Notes: generated from the letters alone by a model not told the origin. Positions 1 through 6,250 are shown, counted from the stretch's first letter. The stretch is DNA of 6,310 nt from Azovibrio restrictus (GCA_003252145.1 QKDJ01000027.1:1-6310), one strand, 5' to 3'. Translations and numbers: made by a program.

Positions 1-42
1 ACTGATTGGCACCGCCGCAAGCCGACTGGGCTGGAGGCCTGA
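1..42 (+). CDS. gatA: C-terminal end of glutamyl-tRNA amidotransferase subunit A (partial)
   Basis: Only the last 13 codons are in the window. In frame 1 they read TDWHRRKPTGLEA and stop at TGA 40-42. A C-terminal tail containing T-D-W-H is what I expect for proteobacterial GatA, the amidase subunit that releases ammonia from glutamine for the GatCAB complex. The position agrees: gatA normally precedes gatB in a gatCAB operon, and gatB follows here after one small inserted gene. The assignment rests on a short tail plus context, so it is probable rather than proven. The ribosome binding site of the next gene (GGAGG, 33-37) lies inside these final codons. Confidence 0.7.
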   Translation, partial: TDWHRRKPTGLEA

Positions 43-43
43 G

Positions 44-556
44 TTGGCGGCTGTTCGTCCAGTATTTGCTCTGTTGCTGGGGATTCTGGGCGGTTGTGCT
101 CAGACTCCGTCCGCGCCTGAGGTTATGCCTGAGGCCCCGCCGGAGGAGCCAAAAATGGAATCCCAGCCCTTGAAATACCTCAAGGGCCGAAATTTGCAGC
201 CCATGCCGACCCGGCCTCTGAATGTGAAATCCCGCTGCGTCCATACGGATGCAGTGGGCACCAAGACCAGTCTTAATCTGCTGGTCAAAAATGCCGAGGT
301 GAAAACCTTTGATGCCAAGGTGACCATTCCCAAGCGAGGCACCTGCCGCTTCAATTTGAAGGAATTCAAGCAGGTGGCTACCTTGCCCAATGTGTTGCTG
401 GAGCAGAACAATGGTTCCGGGTGTACGGCTCGCATGTGGGAGCAGGGTCCCAAGGTCACCATTGCCTTTACCAAATGTCCGGCCTCCTGCGAAGGACAGG
501 CCTTTGATTATCTCTGGCCGATCATGGTGGAAGCCAAGAGCGGTCGCTGTTTCTGA
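44..556 (+). CDS. Predicted lipoprotein of unknown function, encoded between gatA and gatB
   Basis: I do not recognise this 170-residue protein. It begins at a TTG one base after the gatA stop, with GGAGG at 33-37 six bases upstream; no ATG or GTG lies further upstream in frame within the window. The N-terminus is a short signal peptide ending in a lipobox, L15-G16-G17-C18, so C18 would be acylated. Residue +2 is Ala, which favours the outer membrane. A Pro/Glu-rich linker spans about 21-58. The remainder is a compact domain with six cysteines (C65, C101, C127, C145, C149, C169), enough for three disulfides in the periplasm. It ends 11 bases before the preferred gatB start, so it is surely co-transcribed with the gat genes. 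Nothing visible links its envelope location to tRNA amidation, so the link is probably positional only. The TTG start and lipobox are inferences. Confidence 0.78.
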   Translation: MAAVRPVFALLLGILGGCAQTPSAPEVMPEAPPEEPKMESQPLKYLKGRNLQPMPTRPLNVKSRCVHTDAVGTKTSLNLLVKNAEVKTFDAKVTIPKRGTCRFNLKEFKQVATLPNVLLEQNNGSGCTARMWEQGPKVTIAFTKCPASCEGQAFDYLWPIMVEAKSGRCF

Positions 557-567
557 CGGGAATGAAC

Positions 568-2019
568 ATGAGTCAGTGGGAAGTTGTCATCGGGATCGAA
601 ACCCACGTGCAGTTGGCTACGGTCTCCAAAATTTTCTCCGGCGCCTCTACGGCCTTCGGTGCCGCCCCCAATACCCAGGCCTCCCCGGTGGATTTGGCCC
701 TGCCTGGTGTGCTGCCGGTGCTGAACAAGGGGGCGGTGGAATGCGCCATACGTTTTGGCCTGTCGGTGGATGCAGATGTGGCGCGGAAATCCGTATTCGC
801 CCGCAAGAATTACTTCTACCCGGACCTGCCCAAAGGCTACCAGATCAGCCAGTATGAACTGCCGGTGGTGCAAGGTGGTGGTATCACCGTGATCGTGGGG
901 CAGGGTGACAAGGCCTACGAGAAGCGGATTCAGCTGACCCGCGCCCACCTGGAAGAGGATGCAGGCAAATCCTTGCACGAGGATTTCCAGGGCAAGACCG
1001 GCATCGATCTGAACCGGGCCGGGACACCCCTGCTGGAAATCGTGACCGAACCCGACATGCGTTCGGCTGATGAGGCTGTGGCTTACGCCAAGGCCCTGCA
1101 CGCTTTGGTGCGCTGGATTGGCATCTGTGACGGCAACATGCAGGAAGGCTCCTTCCGTTGCGACGCCAACGTGTCCGTGCACAAGCCGGGTACCCCTTTT
1201 GGTACCCGTCGGGAAATCAAGAACCTGAACTCCTTCCGTTTCCTCAAGGAAGCCATCGAGTACGAAATCCGCTGGCAGATCGAAACCCTGGAAGACGGCG
1301 GCAAAATTCAGCAGGCCACCGTGCTGTTCGACCCGGCTACCGGAGAAACCCGGGCCATGCGCAGCAAGGAAGACGCGCACGACTACCGCTACTTCCCTGA
1401 TCCTGACCTGCTGCCCTTGGTCATTTCCGAGGACTGGATTGGTCGGACTCGTGAAGCGCTGCCGGAACTGCCCCAGGCCAAGAAGCAGCGCTTCATGACC
1501 GATTACACCTTGTCGGCCTACGACGCCACGACCCTGACATCTGCCCTGGAAGTGGCGGATTACTACGAAGCTACAGTTGCTGTTGCAGGAAAAGCTCAGG
1601 CCAAGCCTTGTGCCAACTGGGTCATGGTGGACCTGGCGGCCCGCCTCAACAAGGATGGGCTGGAAATTACCCAGTCCCCCGTTAGCGCAGCACAACTGGG
1701 GGGGCTTGTGGCCCGCATTGGCGACAACACCATTTCCAACGCCATCGCCAAGAAGGTCTTCGAGGCCCTGTGGGCGGGCGAAGGAAACTCCGCAGACGAG
1801 GTCATTGAAAAGCAGGGGCTGAAGCAGATCACCGATATGGGCGCCATCGAGAAGCTGGTGGACGAGGTGCTGGCGGCCAATGCAGCCAATGTGGCCGAGT
1901 TCAAGGCCGGCAAGGAAAAGGCCTTTAATGCTCTGGTGGGTCAGGTGATGAAGGCCGCCAAGGGCAAGGCCAATCCCCAGCAGGTGAATGATCTCCTGCG
2001 GCAAAAGCTGTCCGGTTAA
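568..2019 (+). CDS. gatB: Aspartyl/glutamyl-tRNA(Asn/Gln) amidotransferase subunit B
   Basis: GatB is the kinase/tRNA-binding subunit of GatCAB. It phosphorylates the side chain of misacylated Glu-tRNA(Gln) or Asp-tRNA(Asn) so that ammonia from GatA can amidate it in the cytoplasm. The 483 residues show the whole family pattern. The metal/ATP cradle begins with V-I-G-I-E-T-H (E11, H13). [16 protein letters not shown] follows at 82-97, [10 protein letters not shown] at 125-134, a GTPLLEIV block near 152, GSFRCDANV at 194-202, [10 protein letters not shown] at 216-225 and [10 protein letters not shown] at 272-281. A helical YqeY-type tRNA-binding tail runs from about 333 to the end. Length is normal and no key motif is broken. 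ATG 568 is preferred because GGGA at 558-561 sits six bases before it; the in-frame ATG at 562 abuts that sequence and would add only Met-Asn. It is the last gene of the operon. Confidence 0.97.
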   Translation: MSQWEVVIGIETHVQLATVSKIFSGASTAFGAAPNTQASPVDLALPGVLPVLNKGAVECAIRFGLSVDADVARKSVFARKNYFYPDLPKGYQISQYELPVVQGGGITVIVGQGDKAYEKRIQLTRAHLEEDAGKSLHEDFQGKTGIDLNRAGTPLLEIVTEPDMRSADEAVAYAKALHALVRWIGICDGNMQEGSFRCDANVSVHKPGTPFGTRREIKNLNSFRFLKEAIEYEIRWQIETLEDGGKIQQATVLFDPATGETRAMRSKEDAHDYRYFPDPDLLPLVISEDWIGRTREALPELPQAKKQRFMTDYTLSAYDATTLTSALEVADYYEATVAVAGKAQAKPCANWVMVDLAARLNKDGLEITQSPVSAAQLGGLVARIGDNTISNAIAKKVFEALWAGEGNSADEVIEKQGLKQITDMGAIEKLVDEVLAANAANVAEFKAGKEKAFNALVGQVMKAAKGKANPQQVNDLLRQKLSG

Positions 2020-2027
2020 ATTCCTGA

Positions 2028-2054
2028 GGGCGGGCAGTCTAAGACTGCTTGCCC
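2028..2054 (+). terminator. Strong hairpin after gatB, possible terminator without a U-tract
   Basis: Arms 2028-2040 and 2042-2054 form a 12-bp stem around a TAA loop. Every pair is Watson-Crick except two G-U wobbles in the RNA (2032-2050 and 2033-2049). It starts eight bases after the gatB stop, where the end of the gat transcript is expected. No T-run follows, so it is not a canonical intrinsic terminator; it may protect the mRNA 3' end or act with Rho. Its right arm overlaps the likely -35 region of the next promoter. Confidence 0.4.
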
Positions 2055-2074
2055 ATGCTGGACCTGTGTATAAT
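2046..2074 (+). promoter_or_regulatory. Predicted sigma-70 promoter for the riboswitch transcript
   Basis: A perfect TATAAT occupies 2069-2074. The best -35 match at 17-bp spacing is weak (TGCTTG, 2046-2051); TTGCCC at 2049-2054 matches better but leaves only 14 bp. Transcription would begin near 2081, just before the first paired bases of the riboswitch aptamer, and this fit is the main support. The -35 region lies in the right arm of the post-gatB hairpin. Confidence 0.6.
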
Positions 2075-2081
2075 TCGCTCC

Positions 2082-2225
2082 GTCATCGGGGAGTAGCCTC
2101 CCTTCTGCAACAGAAGGGGCCTGTGTCAACATACTTGCCGTAAAAGGGCATGGCGCAGGCGGTACTGATACTTGGCAAGACCTTTGACCACGCACCTCCC
2201 AAGGCCGGAGAGGTGCCGTGGTCAA
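2082..2225 (+). promoter_or_regulatory. yybP-ykoY (manganese-sensing) riboswitch with translational expression platform
   Basis: This leader carries the conserved pieces of the yybP-ykoY family in order: GGGGAGTAGC (2088-2097), TCAACATACT (2126-2135), GGCGCAGGC (2152-2160) and GACCTTTGACC (2179-2189). The family binds Mn2+ and commonly precedes manganese exporters. Visible helices are a P1 pairing of GTCA (2082-2085) with TGAC (2185-2188) plus GG/CC (2088-2089 with 2181-2182), a hairpin CCCTTCTG/CAGAAGGG (2100-2107 with 2111-2118), a stem GCCTG/CAGGC (2119-2123 with 2156-2160), and TGCC/GGCA (2136-2139 with 2147-2150). The family call is from motif recognition; the exact limits and pairing are my inference. 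The downstream gene is a UPF0016 exporter, as expected for a switch that turns on when manganese is high. Confidence 0.93.
2184..2225 (+). promoter_or_regulatory. Ribosome-site-sequestering hairpin of the riboswitch
   Basis: TTGACCACG (2184-2192) pairs with CGTGGTCAA (2217-2225), and CACCT (2193-2197) with AGGTG (2211-2215), leaving C2216 bulged: a 14-bp stem. GGAGAGG (2207-2213), the only good Shine-Dalgarno sequence in the leader, lies in the loop and right arm, and GTG 2218-2220 lies in the stem. No T-run follows, so the platform looks translational rather than terminating. Bases 2185-2188 are also the 3' side of aptamer helix P1, so the two folds exclude each other and ligand binding should expose the ribosome site. 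Confidence 0.7.
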
Positions 2226-2826
2226 TCGTCAGTTCCGGCCGGTAGACATCATGGAAGCCTTCCTCATCTCCACGGGTATCGTGGCTCTGGCCGAAATCGG
2301 CGACAAAACCCAACTCCTGGCCTTTATCCTGGCAGCCAAATTCCGCAGGCCCTGGCCCATCATTCTCGGCATTCTCGTGGCGACTGTGGCCAATCACGGC
2401 CTGGCAGGTGCTCTTGGCGCCTGGATCACCACTCAGGTCGCACCGGAGACCCTGCGCTGGGTCCTGGGGCTTTCCTTTCTGGCCATGGCGATCTGGATTC
2501 TGATCCCGGACAAGGCAGACGAAGAGGACGAGAGCCTGGCCCGCTTTGGGGTTTTTGGCACCACCCTCATTGCCTTTTTCCTGGCCGAGATGGGGGACAA
2601 GACCCAAGTGGCTACGGTGGCTTTGGCGGCCCAGTATCACGCCTTTGTTGCTGTGGTGATGGGTACGACCTTAGGGATGATGATTGCCAATGTACCCGCG
2701 GTTCTTCTGGGAGAGCGTATTGCCCAACGTATGCCCACTCGCCTTGTGCATGGCGTGGCAGCAGCAATTTTTGCGGTGATCGGTGCCCTGACGCTATTGC
2801 TGCCCCAGCAGATGGGTAGCCTGTAA
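2218..2826 (+). CDS. UPF0016/GDT1 (TMEM165) family cation exporter, probably Mn2+ efflux
   Basis: This is an integral inner-membrane protein of a family whose characterised members export Mn2+ or exchange Ca2+/Mn2+ for protons (MneA in Vibrio, Gdt1 in yeast, TMEM165 in humans). It has the two-repeat architecture with both signature motifs intact: E26-I-G-D-K-T31 in the first hydrophobic repeat and E124-M-G-D-K-T129 in the second. An acidic loop at about 98-106 (DKADEEDES) lies between them. About six membrane helices are apparent. The upstream manganese riboswitch supports manganese as substrate. The start is uncertain. GTG 2218 has GGAG seven bases upstream and fits the riboswitch design, giving 202 residues. 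ATG 2251 begins MEAFLISTG, where family members normally start (191 residues), but has no good ribosome binding site. No other gene follows on this strand before xth. Confidence 0.93.
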   Translation: MVNRQFRPVDIMEAFLISTGIVALAEIGDKTQLLAFILAAKFRRPWPIILGILVATVANHGLAGALGAWITTQVAPETLRWVLGLSFLAMAIWILIPDKADEEDESLARFGVFGTTLIAFFLAEMGDKTQVATVALAAQYHAFVAVVMGTTLGMMIANVPAVLLGERIAQRMPTRLVHGVAAAIFAVIGALTLLLPQQMGSL

Positions 2827-2841
2827 TGGCTCTGGAGCCGA

Positions 2842-2949
2842 CTACCAGTTCAAATGCCCCAAGGCCAACAGGCCGCTGACTTGAATCAACAAGCCAACGG
2901 TTGAGCGTAAGGGGTGTTGCTTGAAGCTGTGGGTAAGGGTCTTGGCCAT
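2842..2949 (-). CDS. Candidate 35-residue small hydrophobic protein
   Basis: This short minus-strand ORF lies in the 250-base gap between the exporter gene and the DUF4124-type gene. It starts at ATG 2949-2947 with GGAG at 2959-2956, a six-base spacer, and ends at TAG. The N-terminal half is basic (MAKTLTHSFKQHPLRS) and the C-terminal half is hydrophobic (about 17-33), which could make a single membrane segment. About 27 of 35 third codon positions are G or C, similar to the neighbouring real genes and against an accidental frame. I recognise no family. It is convergent with the exporter gene and ends 15 bases from it. A weak promoter-like, AT-richer stretch lies at about 2975-3035. It could be a real small protein or chance. 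Confidence 0.35.
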   Translation of the reverse strand: MAKTLTHSFKQHPLRSTVGLLIQVSGLLALGHLNW

Positions 2950-3041
2950 GGTGCACTCCGTTTCATTCTCAGATTTGTCCATCTACGGATTTAATTCTGG
3001 ATGTGCGGAGTTGCTACGCCCAATTGAATGTGGGCATTACC

Positions 3042-3073
3042 CTCATGGTTCTGCCCTATGGCAGAACCATGAG
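3042..3073 (-). terminator. Perfect 14-bp hairpin downstream of the pyrE-linked gene
   Basis: Arms 3042-3055 and 3060-3073 are perfectly complementary around a four-base loop. The element begins three bases after the stop of the minus-strand gene at 3077-3715, the usual place for a terminator of the pyrE transcript. No T-run follows on either strand, so it may end transcription inefficiently, block 3' exonucleases, or insulate the candidate small ORF downstream. Confidence 0.5.
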
Positions 3074-3076
3074 TGA

Positions 3077-3715
3077 TTAGCGGCGTAAGGGGCGACGGGA
3101 AATTTCGATGTAGCGCCGCCGGTCTTCCGCGTACTTGACCCGGATTTGAGATAGTTCCCGCTGCTTGGCTTCGATCAGGTCGGTTTGGGCACGGATTTCC
3201 ACGTCACCGTCCCTAAGGCCCTTGGAAATATCCGGGGGCATGGTCTTGCTCTTGTAGAACTCGGCTTCGTTTTCAAAGTGTCGGCGCCGCTGTTTGGCTT
3301 CGGCTACCTTGGCTTCGGCATCGGCGATGGCTTGACGCACATCTACTTCTGCCCGTTCCTGCATGCGGTCGATATCCTGCAGGGTCGGATAGGTTTCCAG
3401 GAGGGCCTGATCCTTGCGCTGTTGTTCTCTGGCGGCAGCCTCAGCCAGTTGTTTCTGCCGTTCGGCTTCTTTCTGGGCGGCCCTTTCTTCCAAGGTCAGG
3501 GGGCGACTCACTTCCCTGATCAGGATTCCTTGGCCGTTATAGACCTTGTGGGCCTTGCCTACGCACTGGCTTGGAAGGATGTCGCCACAGGTGCGACGGC
3601 CTGAGTCATCCACACAGCAGAGGAGTTCGCCGGGCGCACTCATGGCTGTTGGCCCATAGCCCAGCATCAGGCTGGCCAGGACAAGGGTAAAAAGTTTAGG
3701 CGTTGGTGACACCAT
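3077..3715 (-). CDS. Exported coiled-coil protein, DUF4124-like
   Basis: This is a 212-residue protein of unknown function. A signal peptide covers about residues 1-27, with a plausible cleavage site after A-M-S-A. The start of the mature region has four cysteines (C33, C34, C43, C51) in a short pattern containing [12 protein letters not shown]. This resembles the small N-terminal DUF4124 domain common in betaproteobacterial periplasmic proteins. From about 75 to 205 it is highly charged and rich in Ala, Glu, Lys, Arg and Gln, predicting a long coiled coil, with breaks at the Pro-containing segments near 107-112 and 159-163. ATG 3715 has GGAG (3724-3721) five bases upstream inside the pyrE 3' end. 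The gene overlaps pyrE by 20 bases, so the two are probably co-transcribed and perhaps translationally coupled. No enzymatic motif is seen. Confidence 0.85.
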   Translation of the reverse strand: MVSPTPKLFTLVLASLMLGYGPTAMSAPGELLCCVDDSGRRTCGDILPSQCVGKAHKVYNGQGILIREVSRPLTLEERAAQKEAERQKQLAEAAAREQQRKDQALLETYPTLQDIDRMQERAEVDVRQAIADAEAKVAEAKQRRRHFENEAEFYKSKTMPPDISKGLRDGDVEIRAQTDLIEAKQRELSQIRVKYAEDRRRYIEISRRPLRR

Positions 3716-4340
3716 ACTGACTCCGGTAGGCGGCTACCGCTTCACGATGGCTAGCCAGTTCCGGGTGGCCGGAAAGGAAGCCCATGAGGTTTTCCAGATT
3801 GGCCACGGCGATAACCGGCAAGCCGTAATCCCGCTCCACCTCCTGGACGGCGGACAGGTGGCCCAGGCCTCGCTCCATGCGATCCAGGGCGATGGCAACA
3901 CCGGCGGGGGTGGCGCCGGCGGCACGGATCAGTTCGACCGATTCCCGCACGGAGGTGCCCGCGGAGATCACGTCATCCACGATCAGGATGCGGCCTTGCA
4001 GGGGGGCGCCCACCAGGGTGCCGCCTTCGCCGTGATCCTTGGCTTCCTTGCGGTTGTAGGCATAGGGCAGGTTGCGGCCGGTATTGGCCAGGGCCATGGC
4101 AATACCGGTAACCAGAGGAATGCCCTTGTAGGCCGGGCCAAACAGCATGTCAAACTGGAGGCCGCTGGCCTGGATGGCTTTCGCGTAGAATTCGCAAAGC
4201 TTGACCATGGACTCGCCGTCGTTGAACAGCCCGGCGTTGAAGAAGTAGGGGGACAGGCGTCCGGCCTTGGTTTTGAATTCACCGAAGCGCAGCACTTGGC
4301 GCTTCACGGCAAATTCGATGAATTCCTGACGAAAATCCAT
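3696..4340 (-). CDS. pyrE: Orotate phosphoribosyltransferase
   Basis: PyrE joins orotate to PRPP to give orotidine 5'-monophosphate, the penultimate step of UMP synthesis, in the cytoplasm as a dimer. The 214 residues match the usual bacterial length. The N-terminal segment [16 protein letters not shown] (22-37) forms part of the orotate/PRPP site. The flexible catalytic loop is R97-K98-E-A-K101-D-H103-G-E-G-G, and the PRPP-binding signature [12 protein letters not shown] occupies 118-129 with D122-D123. All expected residues are present. ATG 4340 is chosen because it gives the family N-terminus MDFRQEF and has GGAGG (4348-4344) just upstream. An in-frame ATG at 4379 would add 13 atypical residues and would reach into the xth start. 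It is divergent from xth and heads a two-gene unit with the exported coiled-coil gene. Confidence 0.97.
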   Translation of the reverse strand: MDFRQEFIEFAVKRQVLRFGEFKTKAGRLSPYFFNAGLFNDGESMVKLCEFYAKAIQASGLQFDMLFGPAYKGIPLVTGIAMALANTGRNLPYAYNRKEAKDHGEGGTLVGAPLQGRILIVDDVISAGTSVRESVELIRAAGATPAGVAIALDRMERGLGHLSAVQEVERDYGLPVIAVANLENLMGFLSGHPELASHREAVAAYRSQYGVTNA

Positions 4341-4379
4341 GGTCCTCCAAAATTTCATGTTTTTGTATTTCAAGGCCAC

Positions 4380-5153
4380 ATGTTACGCATCATCTCCCTG
4401 AATCTCAACGGCATCCGCTCCGCCTGGAACAAGGGGGTCGAAGCTTGGATACGCCAGCACCAACCTGATGTGATCGCATTTCAAGAGTTGAAAGCCCAGG
4501 CTCCTGATCTCTCTGATGCCATGATGGCGCCTGAGGGCTATCACGCCTATTACCACTATGCAGAAAAGAAGGGCTACAGCGGAGTTGGGCTCTGGTGTCG
4601 GGAAAAGCCCCTGGCTGTGCAGGAAGGAATTGGTAATGCAGAATTTGACGCGGAAGGGCGTTATCTTCGGGCGGACTTTGAGGATTATTCGGTCATTTCC
4701 CTTTATGTGCCTTCGGGTTCGTCCTCGCCTGAGCGTCAGGAAGCCAAGTTCCGTTTTCTCGACCTGTTTACCCCCCATCTGCAGCAATTAATGGCAGAGG
4801 GGCGGGAGATAGTGATTTGTGGTGACTGGAATATCGCGCACCAGGAAATCGACCTGAAGAACTGGAAATCCAATCAGAAAAATTCTGGATTCCTGCCCGA
4901 GGAGCGGGCCTGGTTTTCCCGGATGCTGAATGAACAAGGTTGGCGGGATGTCTATCGCAGCCTGTACCCGGATGCTGGTGATACGGCTTACACCTGGTGG
5001 TCCAACCGGGGGCAGGCTTGGGCCAAGAACGTGGGGTGGCGCATTGACTATCAGATTGCCACGCCAGGTCTGGCAGCCAGGGCTAGCAAAGGCTGGGTCT
5101 ACAAGGACAGCCGATTTTCCGATCATGCGCCCCTGGTGCTGGAGTATCTTTGA
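4380..5153 (+). CDS. xth: Exodeoxyribonuclease III (AP endonuclease, EEP family)
   Basis: ExoIII cleaves DNA at abasic sites and removes 3' blocking groups in base excision repair; it also has 3'-5' exonuclease activity on duplex DNA. The 257-residue protein has the endonuclease/exonuclease/phosphatase fold and every catalytic landmark: N8 in SLNLNGIR, E36 in F-Q-E-L-K, Y109 in SLYVPSG, D149 and N151 in G-D-W-N, D223 in W-R-I-D-Y, and the D248-H249 pair in F-S-D-H-A-P. Some members favour single-strand or RNA-linked substrates, which cannot be judged here. ATG 4380 gives the family start MLRIISLN. Upstream there is only a weak ribosome site (AAGG, 4372-4375). The same frame stays open back to 3747, antisense to pyrE, but that extension is not protein-like. 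Any xth promoter must overlap the start of pyrE. Confidence 0.97.
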   Translation: MLRIISLNLNGIRSAWNKGVEAWIRQHQPDVIAFQELKAQAPDLSDAMMAPEGYHAYYHYAEKKGYSGVGLWCREKPLAVQEGIGNAEFDAEGRYLRADFEDYSVISLYVPSGSSSPERQEAKFRFLDLFTPHLQQLMAEGREIVICGDWNIAHQEIDLKNWKSNQKNSGFLPEERAWFSRMLNEQGWRDVYRSLYPDAGDTAYTWWSNRGQAWAKNVGWRIDYQIATPGLAARASKGWVYKDSRFSDHAPLVLEYL

Positions 5154-5182
5154 AGCAATGCGCCTCTGTCATGGTGCTGCAA

Positions 5183-5211
5183 TTGCCTTGTTCAGCCTAA
5201 AAAGCTAACCT
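5183..5211 (+). promoter_or_regulatory. Weak candidate promoter for the yqjD-type cluster
   Basis: TTGCCT (5183-5188) and TAACCT (5206-5211) are separated by 17 bases, giving a plausible but poor sigma-70 match in the 100-base gap before the cluster. A better-looking TATAAA at 5234-5239 is too close to the ribosome site (GAGG, 5244-5247) to serve as a usual -10 element. These small membrane proteins are stationary-phase genes in Escherichia coli, so a non-housekeeping promoter is possible. Confidence 0.25.
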
Positions 5212-5223
5212 GTAGGCGTTTTT
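5195..5223 (+). terminator. Weak candidate terminator after xth
   Basis: GCCTA (5195-5199) can pair with TAGGC (5213-5217), followed by GTTTTT (5218-5223), about 40 bases after the xth stop. The stem is only five pairs and the loop is 13 bases. It also overlaps the candidate promoter of the next gene, so only one of the two readings may be right. Confidence 0.3.
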
Positions 5224-5253
5224 CCACACTTCATATAAATAACGAGGTTCGCC

Positions 5254-5574
5254 ATGTCCCAAACGAATGTTGCGTCCACCGCCTCCAAGGAGAAGCTGGT
5301 GTCTGACATGAAAATCGTAATTGCCGATGCGGAAGAAATTCTGAAGAGCACCGCCGATGTGGCTGGTGAAAAGATGGCCACTATCCGCGCCAAAATTGAA
5401 ACCCGCCTGCGGGACGCCAAAGAGCGCCTGGAGGATGCCGAAGCCGCTCTGGTAGATAAAACCAAAGCCTGTGCTCGTGCCACCGATGATTTCGTTCATG
5501 ACCAACCCTGGAAGGCTGTCGGCGTGGCCGCTGCCCTGGGTCTGGCCCTGGGCGTGCTGATCGGCCGCCGCTAA
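5254..5574 (+). CDS. DUF883 / ElaB-YqjD type C-tail-anchored membrane protein
   Basis: This 106-residue protein has the layout of the ElaB/YqjD/YgaM group. A long amphipathic helix, rich in Ala, Glu, Lys and Arg, covers about 11-80. Then comes the characteristic D-Q-P-W-K-A-V-G motif (83-90) and a glycine-spaced membrane segment (about 88-104) ending in G-R-R at the C-terminus. Escherichia coli YqjD sits in the inner membrane by this tail and binds ribosomes in stationary phase. The same role here is inference from family. ATG 5254 has GAGG (5244-5247) six bases upstream. It is the first gene of a three-gene cluster, with only three bases between its stop and the next start. Confidence 0.92.
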   Translation: MSQTNVASTASKEKLVSDMKIVIADAEEILKSTADVAGEKMATIRAKIETRLRDAKERLEDAEAALVDKTKACARATDDFVHDQPWKAVGVAAALGLALGVLIGRR

Positions 5575-5577
5575 TCC

Positions 5578-5979
5578 ATGGCGGAAAACACCGCGCCGGG
5601 TTTGTTTCGCTCGCTCAGGCTGTTGCTGAGCGATGTGCTGGAAATCGGTAAGACCCGTCTGGCCTTGCTTGCCAACGAGATGGAGGAGGAAAAACTCCGT
5701 CTCGTTGGCGCAGTGACCCAGGGGGTTTTGGCTGTGGTCAGTCTGATCATTGGCGCGGTGTTGGGCGTGGCGTTTTTAACTTTCCTGTTTTGGGAAAGTC
5801 GTCTGCTGGTGTTGGGAGGCAGTTGTTTACTGTTCTTCCTCCTGGCATTCGTATTCATGCAGCGGGCCATGTCCGGGCTTGAACGGGGTTCTGCCTTGTT
5901 CAAGGCTAGTCTGACTGAACTGGATGCGGATGTGGCACGTCTGCGCGGACGGGTGGGTGATGAATCCCCGCTTACTTGA
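5578..5979 (+). CDS. YqjE-type (phage holin superfamily-like) inner-membrane protein
   Basis: This 133-residue protein starts with a soluble amphipathic segment, L-F-R-S-L-R-L-L-L-S-D-V-L-E-I-G-K-T-R-L (9-28), typical of the YqjE family. Two strongly hydrophobic helices follow at about 45-70 and 75-95, then a charged cytoplasmic tail. The family is filed near phage holins in domain databases because of this shape, but these are host genes and lysis is not implied. The function is unknown. ATG 5578 follows the upstream stop by three bases and has no clear ribosome site, which suggests translational coupling. The gene overlaps the next one by 20 bases. Confidence 0.88.
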   Translation: MAENTAPGLFRSLRLLLSDVLEIGKTRLALLANEMEEEKLRLVGAVTQGVLAVVSLIIGAVLGVAFLTFLFWESRLLVLGGSCLLFFLLAFVFMQRAMSGLERGSALFKASLTELDADVARLRGRVGDESPLT

Positions 5980-6250
5980 ATTGCGTGAGCAACGGGGGGC
6001 TCTGCTTGCCCGTTGTGCTATCCAGCGTGGGGCCATGGCCGAACATGGCCAGGCCGTAGCCGAGTTGTGTGAAAAACTGGATCAGGTGCGTTCAGGAACC
6101 CGCTGGGTCAAGCGTAACCCAGGCGTGGTGGGGGCTTTGGTGGCTGGTCTGGTGATTCTCAAACCTTCCAGAGCATGGCGTTGGGGAAAGCGTGGCCTAT
6201 TGCTTTGGCAGGGCTGGCGCAGTCTGCGACAACGCTTTTTTCCTGCCTGA
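5960..6250 (+). CDS. YqjK-like small membrane-associated protein
   Basis: This 96-residue protein has a helical charged N-terminal half (about 1-50), a short hydrophobic segment (about 55-68, VVGALVAGLVIL), and a very basic, Trp-rich tail. The tail, with R74-W75-G-K-R-G and L-W-Q-G-W-R-S-L-R (82-90), resembles the Escherichia coli YqjK C-terminus. Position supports the call, because yqjK follows yqjD and yqjE in many proteobacteria. The start is set at ATG 5960, giving MNPRLLELREQRG and a weak G-rich ribosome site (GGGTGGG, 5951-5957). An earlier in-frame ATG at 5924 would overlap yqjE much more and adds residues that do not look like the family. The function is unknown. Confidence 0.82.
   Translation: MNPRLLELREQRGALLARCAIQRGAMAEHGQAVAELCEKLDQVRSGTRWVKRNPGVVGALVAGLVILKPSRAWRWGKRGLLLWQGWRSLRQRFFPA

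Noticed and set aside
1143..1156. Short inverted repeat GGAAGG/CCTTCC inside gatB
   Set aside because: It falls in the conserved EGSFRC coding region and has only a two-base loop, so it is most likely incidental.
1187..1208. Inverted repeat CGGGTACC/GGTACCCG inside gatB
   Set aside because: It encodes the ordinary segment PGTPFGTR of GatB. The palindrome follows from repeated Gly-Thr codons and has no regulatory context.
508..2004. A 498-codon open frame on the minus strand across gatB
   Set aside because: It is antisense to an unmistakable gatB. Its translation is rich in His, Gly and Gln with no family motif, and such long antisense frames are a common by-product of G/C-rich third positions.
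2083..2640. Minus-strand frame over the riboswitch and exporter gene
   Set aside because: It runs antisense to the riboswitch and to both conserved EGDKT-type motifs, and has low-complexity composition.
2828..2839. GGCTC/GAGCC mini-hairpin just after the exporter stop as a terminator
   Set aside because: The stem is only four workable pairs and no T-run follows.
3747..4379. In-frame upstream extension of xth, suggesting a fusion protein
   Set aside because: The extension is antisense to intact pyrE, is Gly/His-rich without recognisable domain, and xth has its own family-standard start at 4380.
5578..5979. Holin-like protein suggesting a prophage remnant
   Set aside because: It has the YqjE host-gene layout, lies between yqjD-type and yqjK-type genes, and no phage lysis or structural gene is nearby.
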